Assembly (NCBI GenBank): GCA_030680575.1
Contig: JAUXVI010000041.1
Coordinates: 1-64,000 of the forward strand
Direction: 5' to 3'
Source of the DNA: Hylemonella sp.
Lineage (GTDB): Bacteria; Pseudomonadota; Gammaproteobacteria; Burkholderiales; Burkholderiaceae_C
Length of the DNA: 64,000 bases
The position numbers and the translations under genes are program-made. The notes beneath the pieces were generated by a model. The model was given only the letters and a program-made list of their open reading frames with translations, was not told the DNA's origin and searched no databases. Each line of letters opens with the position of its first letter. Within the stretch, counting starts at the first letter, position 1. This document shows, one piece after another, positions 18,358-28,845 of this stretch.

Positions 18358-19989
18358 TTGTATCCGCACATGCCCCCACCCCTGACCTCTCTGCCCCCTC
18401 CAGGCGACCCCGGCGCCGCGCCTGAAGTGCAGTGGCGCGCCCAGGAACTGCTGCTGATGCGCGAAGTGATGCGCCTGATCGGCAAAAGCCTGGCGCCCGG
18501 TGTGGTGCTGCGCGAGATGCTGCACCTGATGTCGGAACTGCTGGGCCTGAACCGCGGGCGCATTGTGCTGCTCGATGCCGACGCCGAGCCCCCCACGGCC
18601 CGCATCCGCCACGCCTACGGTCTGACCCAGGCCGAGGTGGCGCGCGGCGTTTATGCCGTGGGCGAAGGCGTCACCGGCCGCGTGCTGGCCACCGGCCAGC
18701 CCATTCTGGTGCAGGACATCGACGCCGAACCGCTGTTTCTGGCGCGCAGCGTGACGCGCGCTCAGCTGCCGCCCGATACCGTGGCCTTCATGGCGCTGCC
18801 GATCGAAGTGAACCACCACACCGTGGGCGTGCTGGCCTGCCACCGCATCCGCAGCCGGCTGCGTCACCTGAACGACGACATGGCACTGCTGCAGATCCTG
18901 GCCACGCTGGCCGGGCAGATATTGCAGCTGCACAGCCTGCTGCAGGAAAAAACCCGCGACCTGGAAGCGCGCAACGCCCTGCTCACCCACGCGCTGGAGG
19001 CCGCGGCCGTCCGCTACGGCATCATCGGCAGCGCCTCGGCACTGCTGCAGGCGCTGCACGAGCTGGAGCGCGTGGCGCCGTCACAGGCCAGCGTGCTGCT
19101 GCTGGGCGAGTCGGGCACCGGCAAGGAACTGTTCGCGCGTGCCCTGCACCTCTCCAGCCCGCGGCGTGACGCGCCCTTCATCAAGGTCAACTGCGCCGCC
19201 ATTCCCGACTCGCTGCTGGAGTCCGAACTGTTCGGCTACGAGCGCGGTGCCTTCACAGGCGCGGCCAGCGCGCGCGCCGGCTGGTTCGAGCAGGCCGACG
19301 GCGGCACCATCTTTCTGGACGAAATCGGCGACATGCCACTGGCCATGCAGACCAAGCTGCTGCGCACGCTGCAAGAGGGCACGGTGGTGCGGCTGGGCGG
19401 CAAGCGCGAAACCCGGGTCGACGTGCGGCTGGTCACCGCCACCCACCGCGACCTGGAGGCCGAAGTGGCGCGCGGCGGCTTCCGCCAGGACCTGTACTAC
19501 CGCATCAGCGTGGTGCCGATCCACCTGCCGTCCTTGCGCGAGCGGCGCGAGGACATCCGCACGCTGGCGCTGCACTTCGTCAACCGTGCCAACCAGGCCA
19601 ACCAGCGCAACGTGCACCTCACGCCTGCCGCGCTCGCCCGGCTGGAAGCCCACCCCTGGCCCGGCAACATCCGTGAGCTGGGCAACGTCATCGAACGGCT
19701 GGTGCTGCTGACCGACAGCACCCAGGTTTCGGCCGCCGAGCTGGATCGCTTCCTGCCGCGCGGCAAGGCTGCCGCCAGCCCCGCTTCTGAGCCGCCACCG
19801 CCCTTCGCGGAACCGGCCACCGATGCCCCACTGGTGCGCAACTACCTGCCGGCCGATTCGCACACGCTGGACGAGCTGCAGCAGGTGCTGGCCCTGCATC
19901 GCGGCAACCAGTCACGCGCCGCGCAGGCCCTGGGCCTGACGGTGCGGCAGTTCGGCTACCGGCTGAAGAAAGCGCAGCGCGGGCCATAG
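18358..19989 (+). CDS. Sigma54-dependent Fis-type activator, GAF-AAA+-HTH, NifA/NorR-like
   Basis: GAF region, Walker [42 protein letters not shown]-term [25 protein letters not shown]. Confidence 0.93.
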   Translation: MYPHMPPPLTSLPPPGDPGAAPEVQWRAQELLLMREVMRLIGKSLAPGVVLREMLHLMSELLGLNRGRIVLLDADAEPPTARIRHAYGLTQAEVARGVYAVGEGVTGRVLATGQPILVQDIDAEPLFLARSVTRAQLPPDTVAFMALPIEVNHHTVGVLACHRIRSRLRHLNDDMALLQILATLAGQILQLHSLLQEKTRDLEARNALLTHALEAAAVRYGIIGSASALLQALHELERVAPSQASVLLLGESGTGKELFARALHLSSPRRDAPFIKVNCAAIPDSLLESELFGYERGAFTGAASARAGWFEQADGGTIFLDEIGDMPLAMQTKLLRTLQEGTVVRLGGKRETRVDVRLVTATHRDLEAEVARGGFRQDLYYRISVVPIHLPSLRERREDIRTLALHFVNRANQANQRNVHLTPAALARLEAHPWPGNIRELGNVIERLVLLTDSTQVSAAELDRFLPRGKAAASPASEPPPPFAEPATDAPLVRNYLPADSHTLDELQQVLALHRGNQSRAAQALGLTVRQFGYRLKKAQRGP

Positions 19990-20017
19990 AACACCGTCGC
20001 CCTCCTGCTCCTGCGCG

Positions 20018-20821
20018 TTAGTTTGCCGGTGGTGCGGCGGGCGCGCGCAACAGCATGGCAAACAGCTCGTTGCGGAAATGGATGCCCAGGCGGGCAAAGG
20101 CGCGGTTGCGGTAGGTCTTGACGCTGGGCAGGCTTAAGCCCAGGTCACAGGCAATGCCGTCCTGCGTCATGCCCGTCAGCAGCCGGGCGCAGACGTCCAG
20201 CTCGCGCGGTGTCAGCGCCGGGTTGAGCTGGCGCAGGCGCTGCTGCCAGGTCGCAATCGGGTCGTCGGCCAACTGCGGACTCGACAAGGCGATGTGCTTC
20301 TTGGCCAGGGCCAGCAACGCCGGCGCCATGTCCGCAAAACCAGCCACCTGCTGGTCGCTGAACGGCCGCTGATGCTGGTGACGGTAGAAATTGAGCGCCA
20401 GCAGCGACGCCCCGGTCTGCTGCACCACCGACACCCGTTCCGCCACGCCATGCGCCTCGTACACCCGGGCCCGGTGTAACACCGGCACCTCCTGCGCCGT
20501 GATGTGGCACAGCAGGGGCGTGCTGTCGCCAGCGCGCTCGGACACCAGCGTCTGGTCGCTCAGGTAAGGGCCTGAGAGGTAGGCGCGCCAGCAGTCACGC
20601 GTGGTGTCCGGCACGCCGAAGCTGCCTGACATGAAAAGCTGCGGCACGCAGCTGCGGCCGGTCTGGTAGATCGAGAACGACGCGGCCGGCACCAACGGGT
20701 TCAACCCTTCCAGCAGGGTCGAGGCGAAACGCGGCTGGCCCAACTGGCCGATCAGGTCCGCCAGCACGTGCGCGTAGCGGCCCGTGCTGCTGGTGCTGAC
20801 CGCAGGTGTCCATTTCCTCAT
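20018..20821 (-). CDS. LuxR-family transcriptional regulator
   Basis: C-terminal HTH LTPRELDVCARLLTGMTQDGIACDLGLSLPSVKTYRNRAFARLGI. Confidence 0.88.
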   Translation of the reverse strand: MRKWTPAVSTSSTGRYAHVLADLIGQLGQPRFASTLLEGLNPLVPAASFSIYQTGRSCVPQLFMSGSFGVPDTTRDCWRAYLSGPYLSDQTLVSERAGDSTPLLCHITAQEVPVLHRARVYEAHGVAERVSVVQQTGASLLALNFYRHQHQRPFSDQQVAGFADMAPALLALAKKHIALSSPQLADDPIATWQQRLRQLNPALTPRELDVCARLLTGMTQDGIACDLGLSLPSVKTYRNRAFARLGIHFRNELFAMLLRAPAAPPAN

Positions 20822-20893
20822 CGCTTGTCTCTCTCTTTTTTGTCATCTTAAGGGATGACAGCAGATGACGCCCACCCGCCTTAAGCTGCCGCC

Positions 20894-21361
20894 ATGCTGA
20901 ACCTGCCCCAACCTGCCCTGGAATTTTTTGCCGATCTATCCGTTATCGTGGACAAGCCCCAGGAGGTCGGGCAGACCCTGCACGGCATGCGCCGCCTGAT
21001 TCCGATTCTGGGCGGGCAGGCGCAAGGCCAGGGCTGGACGGCGCGCGTGCTGCCCGGCGGCGCCGACTTCCAGCTGATCGTGACGCCACGCCTGGCCGAA
21101 CTCGACGCCCGCTACGTGCTGGAGACCGATGCCGGCGACCTGATCTATGTGCAGAACCGGGCCGTGCGCGTGGCGCCGCCGGAGCTCACCGCCCGGCTCA
21201 TCCGCGGCGAGCCGGTGGACCCGCAGCTGATCTATTTCCGCTGTTGCCCGAGTTTCGAGACCGCCTCGCCGGCGCTGGGCTGGATCAGCGAGCGCCTGTT
21301 CATCGGCACCGGTGCGCGGCACCCGGACCGTGTCGAGATGAAGTTGTTTGCCGTGGCGTGA
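20894..21361 (+). CDS. DUF3237-family protein
   Basis: 155 aa; GQTLHGMRRLIPILGG...LIYVQNRAVR...YFRCCPSFETASPALGWISERLFIGTGAR. Confidence 0.8.
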   Translation: MLNLPQPALEFFADLSVIVDKPQEVGQTLHGMRRLIPILGGQAQGQGWTARVLPGGADFQLIVTPRLAELDARYVLETDAGDLIYVQNRAVRVAPPELTARLIRGEPVDPQLIYFRCCPSFETASPALGWISERLFIGTGARHPDRVEMKLFAVA

Positions 21362-21418
21362 ACCCGGCCACGCCATTCCAGCCCCCCCTTTTTTCATAAC
21401 AAAGCAGGAGACACCTCC

Positions 21419-22417
21419 ATGAAAACAAGCCTCACTCCCACCACCCGCCGCGCCGTACTCACCGCAGCAGCTTTGCTAGCCTGTACCGCGGCACCCATCG
21501 TGCAGGCGCAAGCGGCCTACCCGTCGCGGCCGGTGCGCATCATCGTCGGTTTCCCGGCCGGCACCGGCCCTGACATCGTGGCCCGCCTGCTGGCACAAAA
21601 GCTCTCCGAGGGTTGGGGCAACCTGGGCGTGATCGTGGACAACAAACCCGGTGCCGGCGGCCTGATCGCCGCCAGCGAAGCCGCGCGCGCCACGCCCGAC
21701 GGCTACACCCTGATGCTGGGCGAGACCGGCCAGCTCAGCATCGCCCCCAGCAGCTACACCAAGCTGCCCTACAACCCGGCCAAGGACTTCGCCCCCGTGA
21801 GCCAGGTGGTGAGCGCGGACTTCGCACTGCTGGTCAACCCGCAGAAGGTGCCGGCCAGGAACGTGAAGGAATTTGTCAGCTGGACGCAGCAGCAGAAAGG
21901 CCTGTTCATGGCCACCTTCGGTGCCGGCACGCCGGGCCACTTCGGCGCCTTCATGTTCGGCGAGGCGGTCAAGCTCAAGCCGGAAGCGGTGCACTACAAG
22001 AGCACGGCTGATGCGCTGGGCGGCCTGTTCAGCGGCGACGTGCAAGGCGTGTTTGCCAGCGTGGGGCTGGCAGCGCCCAACGTCAAGGCCGGCAAGCTGG
22101 TGGCGCTGGGCACCACCGGCGCCACACGTGCCGCCGCCTTGCCCGATGTGCCCACCATCAAGGAACAGGGTTACCCCACCTTGGAGTTCAGTTCCTGGTT
22201 CGGCATCGTGGCGCCGGCCAAGACGCCCAATGACATCCTGGTCAAACTCAGTGCCGATATCCAGAAGGCCATGAAGGCCCCGGACGCCAAGGCCAAGATG
22301 GAAGAGGCCGGCTTCCGCGTCACCGGCACCGACCGCGAGGAGTTCGCCCGCATCATCGCCGCCGACACCATCACCTGGGGCAAGGCCGTCGCGGCCACCG
22401 GCTTCAAGGCCGACTGA
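21419..22417 (+). CDS. Tripartite tricarboxylate transporter (Bug-type) substrate-binding protein
   Basis: Signal peptide then YPSRPVRIIVGFPAGTGPDIVARLLAQKLSEGWGNLGVIVDNKPGAGG. Confidence 0.93.
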   Translation: MKTSLTPTTRRAVLTAAALLACTAAPIVQAQAAYPSRPVRIIVGFPAGTGPDIVARLLAQKLSEGWGNLGVIVDNKPGAGGLIAASEAARATPDGYTLMLGETGQLSIAPSSYTKLPYNPAKDFAPVSQVVSADFALLVNPQKVPARNVKEFVSWTQQQKGLFMATFGAGTPGHFGAFMFGEAVKLKPEAVHYKSTADALGGLFSGDVQGVFASVGLAAPNVKAGKLVALGTTGATRAAALPDVPTIKEQGYPTLEFSSWFGIVAPAKTPNDILVKLSADIQKAMKAPDAKAKMEEAGFRVTGTDREEFARIIAADTITWGKAVAATGFKAD

Positions 22418-22454
22418 CTCCGCATCAGCAGGTTCAGGGCGGGTTCACCGCGTT

Positions 22455-22495
22455 CACCTCCAGCCGCCCATCCTGCGGCTGGAGGTGCGGTCTTT
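22455..22495 (+). terminator. Rho-independent terminator after the Bug-receptor gene
   Basis: cacctccagccgc-ccatcct-gcggctggaggtg, perfect 13-bp stem, then cggtcttttg. Confidence 0.65.
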
Positions 22496-22734
22496 TGCGA
22501 CTGGCTAGCAGGTGGCGTGACGCGGTGCGCGATCAGGGCAGCACGTCATTCATGGCATTTCGCCTCGGATTTGAGGAAGCGCGGGCATTTCGCGGGGCTG
22601 GGTGCGGCAGCGCACAGACGGGGCCGGCGGCACGTCTTATCGTGACCCCATTGGCGCAGGGTATTGAACCGGTTCGCCATGCAGTGCATCCCCTTGTTGC
22701 ACAGCCAGTTCAACCCTTTCACAGGAAAACCCTC

Positions 22735-23049
22735 ATGAAAACCACCCAACGTTTCTTCACCCTTCTGCTGGCTGCCGCGGCCCTGACTTCCATCGTGGCT
22801 TGCTCATCGACCCCCACGCAGGAAAGTACCGGCCAGTACGTGGACGACACCGCCATCACCACCAAGGTGAAAGCCGCCATCTTCAACGAACCCACTCTGA
22901 AATCGGCAGAGATCAATGTCGAGACCTTCAAGGGCGCGGTCCAGCTGAGCGGATTTGTCAGCACCCAGGCCGACATCCAGAAAGCAGTTGCCATCACGCA
23001 GGGCGTCGGCGGCGTGAAATCGGTCAAGAACGACATGCGGCTCAAGTAA
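22735..23049 (+). CDS. BON-domain lipoprotein (OsmY-like)
   Basis: From Met at 22735: signal with AC lipobox, then YVDDTAITTKVKAAIFNEPTLKSAEINVETFKGAVQLSGFV. Confidence 0.88.
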   Translation: MKTTQRFFTLLLAAAALTSIVACSSTPTQESTGQYVDDTAITTKVKAAIFNEPTLKSAEINVETFKGAVQLSGFVSTQADIQKAVAITQGVGGVKSVKNDMRLK

Positions 23050-23089
23050 TCCCCGCACGATCCCATCACAACCTTTTAGAGCAAACACC

Positions 23090-23314
23090 ATGAATACATT
23101 CACCCGCATCGCCCCCCGCCAGCTTGCGCTGGCCGGCATCCTGACCCTGCTGGCCGGCTTGGGTGCCTGCAGCAACATGTCGCGCCAAGACCAGAACACC
23201 GCCATCGGTGCAGGTGCTGGCGCCATCGGCGGCTCCGTGCTGACCGGCGGCAGCACCGCCGGCACCCTGGGTGGCGCCGCCATCGGCGGCATCATCGGCA
23301 ACCAGGTCAAGTGA
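23090..23314 (+). CDS. Glycine-zipper lipoprotein
   Basis: GACSNMSRQDQNTAIGAGAGAIGGSVLTGGSTAGTLGGAAIGGIIGNQVK. Confidence 0.85.
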   Translation: MNTFTRIAPRQLALAGILTLLAGLGACSNMSRQDQNTAIGAGAGAIGGSVLTGGSTAGTLGGAAIGGIIGNQVK

Positions 23315-23343
23315 GCGCAAACGCCCACTGAACAAGGAAGACC

Positions 23344-23493
23344 ATGCTTTACACCATCGCCGTTGTGCTTCTCATCCTGTGGCTGCTCGGTCTGGTGACC
23401 GCCACCACCATGGGCGGATTCATTCATGTCTTGTTGGTCATTGCCGTCGTGGTGGTCTTGATGCGAATCATCAGTGGCCGCCGACCGCTCTAA
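23344..23493 (+). CDS. Small membrane protein, lmo0937-like (49 aa)
   Basis: MLYTIAVVLLILWLLGLVTATTMGGFIHVLLVIAVVVVLMRIISGRRPL*; below the supplied ORF length cutoff. Confidence 0.8.
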   Translation: MLYTIAVVLLILWLLGLVTATTMGGFIHVLLVIAVVVVLMRIISGRRPL

Positions 23494-23556
23494 GAAAAGC
23501 TATTCGGATCTGTCTCCACGCAAGCCCTGAAGCTTGTTCGTGAACGCGCAGACGCT

Positions 23557-23585
23557 AGCCCGGCCGCCGCCGGGCTTTCTGTTTA
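23557..23585 (+). terminator. Rho-independent terminator after the small stress genes
   Basis: agcccggc-cgcc-gccgggct-ttctgttt. Confidence 0.6.
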
Positions 23586-23600
23586 GCCATCCACACCGGT

Positions 23601-25334
23601 TTGCGGTGTTCACCTGGAACCTCGATGGTCAAAGACAACAAGCACCCCCATAACACCGATGTCCAGGCCAGGCCCGAAGAGACGAACGAACCGGGACGTC
23701 GCAACGCGCTGCTGAAAGCGGGAGCGCTGCAAAACGCGATTCTCACCAGCGCCAATTTCTCGATCATTGCGACCGACGAGAAAGGCATCATTCAACTCTT
23801 CAATGTGGGTGCCGAGCGCATGCTGGGCTATCGGGCCGATGAGGTCATCAACCGCACCCGCCCGAGCGACATGCACGACCCGCAGGAAGTGCGGGCACGG
23901 GCGCAGGCGCTGAGCGCAGAGCTCAACACCCCCATCGCACCCGGTTTTGAGGCCCTGGCATTCAAGGCCTCACGCGGCATCGAGGACATCTACGAGCTGA
24001 CCTACATCTGCAAGGACGGCAGTTCCTTTCCGGCCCTGGTGTCGATCACCGCGCTTCGCGACGACGACGGCGCGCTCATCGGCTACCTGCTGATCGGCAC
24101 CGACAACTCGGCACGAAAGCGGGTGGAGCAGCAACTCAACGAGGCGGTGGCGGCCGCAGAGAGCGCCAACCGCGCCAAGACCGATTTCATCTCCAGCATG
24201 AGCCACGAGCTGCGCACCCCGCTCAATGCCATTCTGGGCTTTGCCCAGCTGGTGGAGTCGGGCACCCCAGCTCCCACGCCGACCCAGAAACGCAGCATCG
24301 ACCAGATCCTCAAGGCAGGCTGGTACCTGCTGGACCTGATCAACGAAATCCTGGACTTGGCGCTGATCGAGTCCGGCACGCTCAGCCTGTCGAGCGAACC
24401 GGTCTCGCTCTCCGAAGTGCTGCTGGAATGCCGTGCCATGGTGGAGCCGCAGGCCCAGCAGCGCGGCATCGGACTGGTCTTCACGCGGCTGGAGATGCCG
24501 CGCTATGTCAAGGCCGATCGAACGCGGCTCAAGCAGGTGATGATCAACCTGCTGTTCAACGCCATTAAATACAACCAGCCGGGCGGCCATGTGACCGTTG
24601 AGTGCACGCTCAGTCCGCCGCAGACCATTCGCATCAGCGTGCGCGACACCGGCGCCGGGCTGACGCCCGCGCAGCTGGCCCAGCTGTTCCAGCCGTTCAA
24701 CCGCCTGGGGCAGGAGTCAGGGGGCGAAGAAGGCACCGGCATCGGTCTGGTGGTGACGCAGCGGCTGGTGCATCTGATGAACGGCAAGATCGGGGTCGAC
24801 AGCACCCCGGAGGTGGGCAGCGTGTTCTGGGTTGAGATGGCGCTGACCGATGCGCCACAACTCATCGCCCAGGACCAGGCGTTGGCGACGCCGACACGAA
24901 CCGACGCCCCTCTGGCGACACCGCTGCAGACCCTGCTGTATGTGGAAGACAACCCGGCCAACCTGGAGCTGGTCGAGCAGATCATTGCGCGCCGCAGCGA
25001 CCTGCGAATGCTGGGCGCGGCGGACGCCAGCCTGGGCATCGAATTTGCGCGCGTGTACCTGCCCGCGGTGATTCTGATGGACATCAACCTGCCTGGCATC
25101 AGCGGCATAGAAGCGATGAAAATTCTGCGCGCCGAACCCAGCACGGCCCACATTCCCATCATCGCGCTGAGCGCCAACGCCGCGCCGCATGACATTCAAA
25201 AAGGCACGGAAGCGGGGTTCTTCAACTACATCACCAAACCCATCCGGGTCGATCAGCTCATGGACGCGCTGGACGCGGCCCTGCTGTTCTCGAAAACGGC
25301 CCGCAGCGCATCCACCCACAAGGAACCCGCATGA
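23601..25334 (+). CDS. PAS-containing hybrid histidine kinase with C-terminal receiver
   Basis: PAS region, HisKA FISSMSHELRTPLNAILGFAQL, HATPase GTGIGLVVTQRLV, receiver VILMDINLPGISG. Start may be 23625. Confidence 0.92.
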   Translation: MRCSPGTSMVKDNKHPHNTDVQARPEETNEPGRRNALLKAGALQNAILTSANFSIIATDEKGIIQLFNVGAERMLGYRADEVINRTRPSDMHDPQEVRARAQALSAELNTPIAPGFEALAFKASRGIEDIYELTYICKDGSSFPALVSITALRDDDGALIGYLLIGTDNSARKRVEQQLNEAVAAAESANRAKTDFISSMSHELRTPLNAILGFAQLVESGTPAPTPTQKRSIDQILKAGWYLLDLINEILDLALIESGTLSLSSEPVSLSEVLLECRAMVEPQAQQRGIGLVFTRLEMPRYVKADRTRLKQVMINLLFNAIKYNQPGGHVTVECTLSPPQTIRISVRDTGAGLTPAQLAQLFQPFNRLGQESGGEEGTGIGLVVTQRLVHLMNGKIGVDSTPEVGSVFWVEMALTDAPQLIAQDQALATPTRTDAPLATPLQTLLYVEDNPANLELVEQIIARRSDLRMLGAADASLGIEFARVYLPAVILMDINLPGISGIEAMKILRAEPSTAHIPIIALSANAAPHDIQKGTEAGFFNYITKPIRVDQLMDALDAALLFSKTARSASTHKEPA

Positions 25335-26161
25335 CGATCTCCGCGCAGGACATTCTCAACGCCCGCATCCTGATCGTGGACGATCAGCAGGCCAATTGCA
25401 GCCTGCTCGAAGAAATGTTGCGCGGTGCTGGCTACAGCCAGGTATCGACCACCATGGATCCTCAAATCGTCTGCGCGTTGCATCGCAAGACGCCGTTTGA
25501 CCTGATCCTGCTCGACCTGCAGATGCCCGTGATGGACGGCTTTCAGGTGATGGACGGTCTCAAGGCCAACGCCATCGACGACTACCTGCCCGTGCTGGTC
25601 ATCACCGCCCAGCCGGGCCACAAGCTGCGCGCCCTGCAGGCCGGCGCCAAGGATTTTGTCAGCAAGCCGTTTGACCTGGTTGAAGTCAAGACGCGCATCC
25701 ACAACCTGATCGAGGTCCGCCTGCTCTACCAGCAGCTGGCCAGACACAACCAGTTGCTGGAACGCCAGGTACAGGAACGCACCGCCGAGTTGCGTGAAAG
25801 CGAAGCGCGTTACCGCGGCTTGACCGAGTTGGCCACCGACTGGTACTGGGAGCAGGACAACGAAGGCCATTTCACCAAGGTATCGGGCCCGGTGCTGGAG
25901 ATGCTGGGGCTGCGGGTCGATACGCTGGCCAGCAGCGCCCACGAGCCGGCCGAAGAGGGCTGGAACGAGGTCGAACGACAGGCCTTGCAGGCCCGCATCG
26001 CAGCTCACAGCCCGTTTCTGGATGTGGTGTTGAACCGGGTTCTCGCCAATGGCGTCACCCAGCAGTACCGGGTGAGCGGTACACCGATGTTCGACTCGAA
26101 GTGCAACTTCATCGGCTATCGGGGCTTCGGGGTGGAAATCCTGCCGCGGCGGCACGACTGA
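25331..26161 (+). CDS. Response regulator with C-terminal PAS domain
   Basis: ILIVDDQQANCSLLEEML, LILLDLQMPVMDGFQVM; overlaps the upstream kinase by 4 nt. Confidence 0.9.
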   Translation: MTISAQDILNARILIVDDQQANCSLLEEMLRGAGYSQVSTTMDPQIVCALHRKTPFDLILLDLQMPVMDGFQVMDGLKANAIDDYLPVLVITAQPGHKLRALQAGAKDFVSKPFDLVEVKTRIHNLIEVRLLYQQLARHNQLLERQVQERTAELRESEARYRGLTELATDWYWEQDNEGHFTKVSGPVLEMLGLRVDTLASSAHEPAEEGWNEVERQALQARIAAHSPFLDVVLNRVLANGVTQQYRVSGTPMFDSKCNFIGYRGFGVEILPRRHD

Positions 26162-26265
26162 AGCAGGCGCCGCACGCTGAGGTACGATGAATCCCCTGTG
26201 CGATGGATGTCCCCCATGCATCGCCCCGCCCCGCCTCGATCAGCACTCAACGGCAGGAACTGCAC

Positions 26266-26985
26266 ATGACCCCACCGAGCGACCCCAGAACCAATCAACT
26301 GCTGGCCGCGCTGCCCGAGGCGGAGTGGCTGCGCTGGCTACCCCAGCTGGAGCCGGTGACTCTGGCGCTGGGGCAGGTGCTGTACGAGTCGGGCGCCAAA
26401 ATGACCTACGTGTACTTCCCCACCAGCGCGATCGTGTCCTTGCTCCACGTGCTGGAAAACGGTGCCTCGGCTGAAATTGCCGTGGTGGGGTTTGAAGGGG
26501 TGGTCGGCATTTCCATCTTCATGGGCGGTGGTTCCACACCTAGCCGGGCCGTGGTGCAAAGTGCGGGCATGGGATTCAGGCTGCGCTCGGACGCCATCAA
26601 ACAGGAGTTTGACCGTTCCAGCCCGGTGATGCACCTGATGCTGCGCTACACCCAGGCACTGATCACCCAGATGGCGCAGACGGCGGTATGCAACCGCCAC
26701 CACTCGCTGGACCAGCAGTTGTGCCGCTGGCTGTTGCTGAGCCTGGACCGGCTGCAAAGCAACGAATTGGTGATGACACAGGAACTGATCGCCAACATGC
26801 TGGGTGTACGACGGGAAGGTGTGACGGAAGCGGCACTCAAGCTGCAAAAAGCCTGTTTGATCCGCTACGCACGGGGGCACATCAGCGTGCTGGATCGCCC
26901 CGGCCTGGAGCAACGCACCTGCGAATGTTATGCAGTGGTTCGAAAAGAATACGACCGGCTACTGCCTTGCAAAGAGGCCATCTAG
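26266..26985 (+). CDS. Crp/Fnr-family transcriptional regulator
   Basis: From Met at 26266; cyclic-nucleotide-like fold then HTH MTQELIANMLGVRREGVTEAALKLQKACLI. Confidence 0.88.
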   Translation: MTPPSDPRTNQLLAALPEAEWLRWLPQLEPVTLALGQVLYESGAKMTYVYFPTSAIVSLLHVLENGASAEIAVVGFEGVVGISIFMGGGSTPSRAVVQSAGMGFRLRSDAIKQEFDRSSPVMHLMLRYTQALITQMAQTAVCNRHHSLDQQLCRWLLLSLDRLQSNELVMTQELIANMLGVRREGVTEAALKLQKACLIRYARGHISVLDRPGLEQRTCECYAVVRKEYDRLLPCKEAI

Positions 26986-27048
26986 CCAAGCTTGACGCAA
27001 ACGTGCCCAGCGGGCCGGGCCGGTACAGCCCGCCGGGCACGCTCAAGC

Positions 27049-27309
27049 TCACACCGCGGCGGGTTTCACGCTGGCAGGTGCCGGCTCGCCGGCCACCACA
27101 AACCAGGCTTCCGTCGCTCCATCTTGCCAAGCCTTGAGCTGCTTTTCAGCATCGTCTTTGGCAATGCCGTAGCGCTCCTGGATCTTGCCAGCCATCTGAT
27201 CACGGTGTCCCGCGACAACTTGCAGGTCGTCGTCGGTGAGCTTGCCCCATTGCTGTTGGGCTTGGCCCTTGACTTGTTTCCAGTTACCTTCAATGCGATC
27301 CCAGTTCAT
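27049..27309 (-). CDS. CsbD-family stress protein
   Basis: MNWDRIEGNWKQVKGQAQQQWGKLTDDDLQVVAGHRDQMAGKIQERYGIAKDDAEKQL. Confidence 0.93.
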   Translation of the reverse strand: MNWDRIEGNWKQVKGQAQQQWGKLTDDDLQVVAGHRDQMAGKIQERYGIAKDDAEKQLKAWQDGATEAWFVVAGEPAPASVKPAAV

Positions 27310-27508
27310 GCTGATTCCTTGGTTCGGGTGAATAAAACTTTCACCACGTTGTCACTTTATGCAGGGGGATAGCGGGCGTCTGTGCGCCAGAGCACCGACA
27401 GGAAAGCAGCCACAGCGCAAAGTGCGTTTGTGAGTTCCAGGCATCCGTCTGTGGCCACAGGGTTTTCTTGATGCAGCGGGCCATCGCGACCGAATCCCTT
27501 CCTTTTGA

Positions 27509-27949
27509 TTGATGGCCATGAAGGGACCCACGATGAACACCGTTTTCAAATCGCACAGGAACAACAACCGCGCTTCGCAACGCAGCCCCATGCACTGGCT
27601 GCCTGCAATCGTCCTGATGACCGCTTTTCTGCAGTCGGCCTACGCAATCACACCGCTCCCCGCCGAGCAGATAGCGGTATCCACCGCCGCAGTAGACAGT
27701 GCCGCACGCGCCGGTGCCACCGAATTGGCGCCGACCGAGATGGCCATCGCCCGCGACAAACTGGCCCAGGCCAAAACGGCCATGGCCGACGGCAAGGACC
27801 AACGCGCCCTGATGCTGGCCGAAGCCGCCCAGGTGGACGCCCTGCTGGCCGAGGCCAAGGCACGCAACATCCGGGCCGGCAAAGCGGCCACCGAACTGCG
27901 CGAAAGCAACCGGGTGCTGCGTCAGGAAATCGAACGCGGCGCCAAGTAA
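27509..27949 (+). CDS. DUF4398-domain protein
   Basis: AARAGATELAPTEMAIARDKLAQAKTAMADGKDQRALMLAEAAQVDALLAEAKAR. Start may be 27533. Confidence 0.82.
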   Translation: MMAMKGPTMNTVFKSHRNNNRASQRSPMHWLPAIVLMTAFLQSAYAITPLPAEQIAVSTAAVDSAARAGATELAPTEMAIARDKLAQAKTAMADGKDQRALMLAEAAQVDALLAEAKARNIRAGKAATELRESNRVLRQEIERGAK

Positions 27950-27970
27950 ACCTCCCACAGAAAGATCATC

Positions 27971-28819
27971 ATGAAAAATTTCAATTTGCTTTCCCTGACC
28001 ATCGTGGCTGCGGCTGTTCTGGCGGGCTGCAGCAGCGTTCCCAACAACAATGCCCGGCTGGAACAGGCACGCAGTGATTACCGCACCGTGCAAGCCGATC
28101 CGCGCGCGCAAAACCAGGCCGGCGCCGAAATGCAGCTGGCGAGCGACGCCATGAGCAAGGCCAACGCAGCCTGGGGCCGAGACGAGGATGCGGCCCAAGT
28201 CGACCACCTGGCCTACCTGGCCTCGCAACGCGTGGCCATCGTGCGTGAAACCATGGACATGAAAACGTCCGAAGCCATGGTGGCCAGCGCTGGCGCTGAA
28301 CGCAACAAAGTCCAGCTCGCAGCGCGCACCCAGGAAGTCGATATGGCACGCAGCGAATCGGCCGAAGCGCAACGTCTGGCCCAGATGACGCTGGAACGCA
28401 ACCGGCAGCTCGAAGCCCGGCTCAGGGAACTCAACGCCCAAGCCACCCCGCGCGGCATGGTCATCACGCTGGGTGATGTGCTGTTCGACGTGAATCGCGC
28501 CGAGCTCAAACCCGGCGGCTTGCGCATGGTCGACCAGCTGGCGGCAGTGCTCAAGGAGTTCCCGCAACGCAATGCATTGGTCGAGGGATTCACCGACAGC
28601 ACCGGCAGTGAGGCCTACAACCAGAACCTCTCCAATCAGCGGGCCGACTCCGTGCGCATGGCGCTCGCGCGACAGGGCATCGGCATGGAACGCGTGACGG
28701 CGCGCGGCTACGGCGAAACCTCGCCCGTGGGCAGCAATGACACCGCGGCCGGCCGGCAGATGAACCGACGGGTCGAAGTCGTCCTGTCCGACGACAGCGG
28801 CAGGCTGATCGCCCGCTGA
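27971..28819 (+). CDS. DUF4398/OmpA-family lipoprotein
   Basis: Lipobox LAGCSS; OmpA-like VEGFTDSTGSEAYNQNLSNQRADSVRMALARQGI. Confidence 0.92.
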   Translation: MKNFNLLSLTIVAAAVLAGCSSVPNNNARLEQARSDYRTVQADPRAQNQAGAEMQLASDAMSKANAAWGRDEDAAQVDHLAYLASQRVAIVRETMDMKTSEAMVASAGAERNKVQLAARTQEVDMARSESAEAQRLAQMTLERNRQLEARLRELNAQATPRGMVITLGDVLFDVNRAELKPGGLRMVDQLAAVLKEFPQRNALVEGFTDSTGSEAYNQNLSNQRADSVRMALARQGIGMERVTARGYGETSPVGSNDTAAGRQMNRRVEVVLSDDSGRLIAR

Positions 28820-28845
28820 CCCCGGGCGGTCTAGCAAGCAACGGC

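Noticed and set aside
18280-19059. Upstream part of minus-strand ORF 17845..19059
   Set aside because: Antisense to the NifA-like gene, Gln/His-rich shadow translation; only the PilZ part is protein-like.
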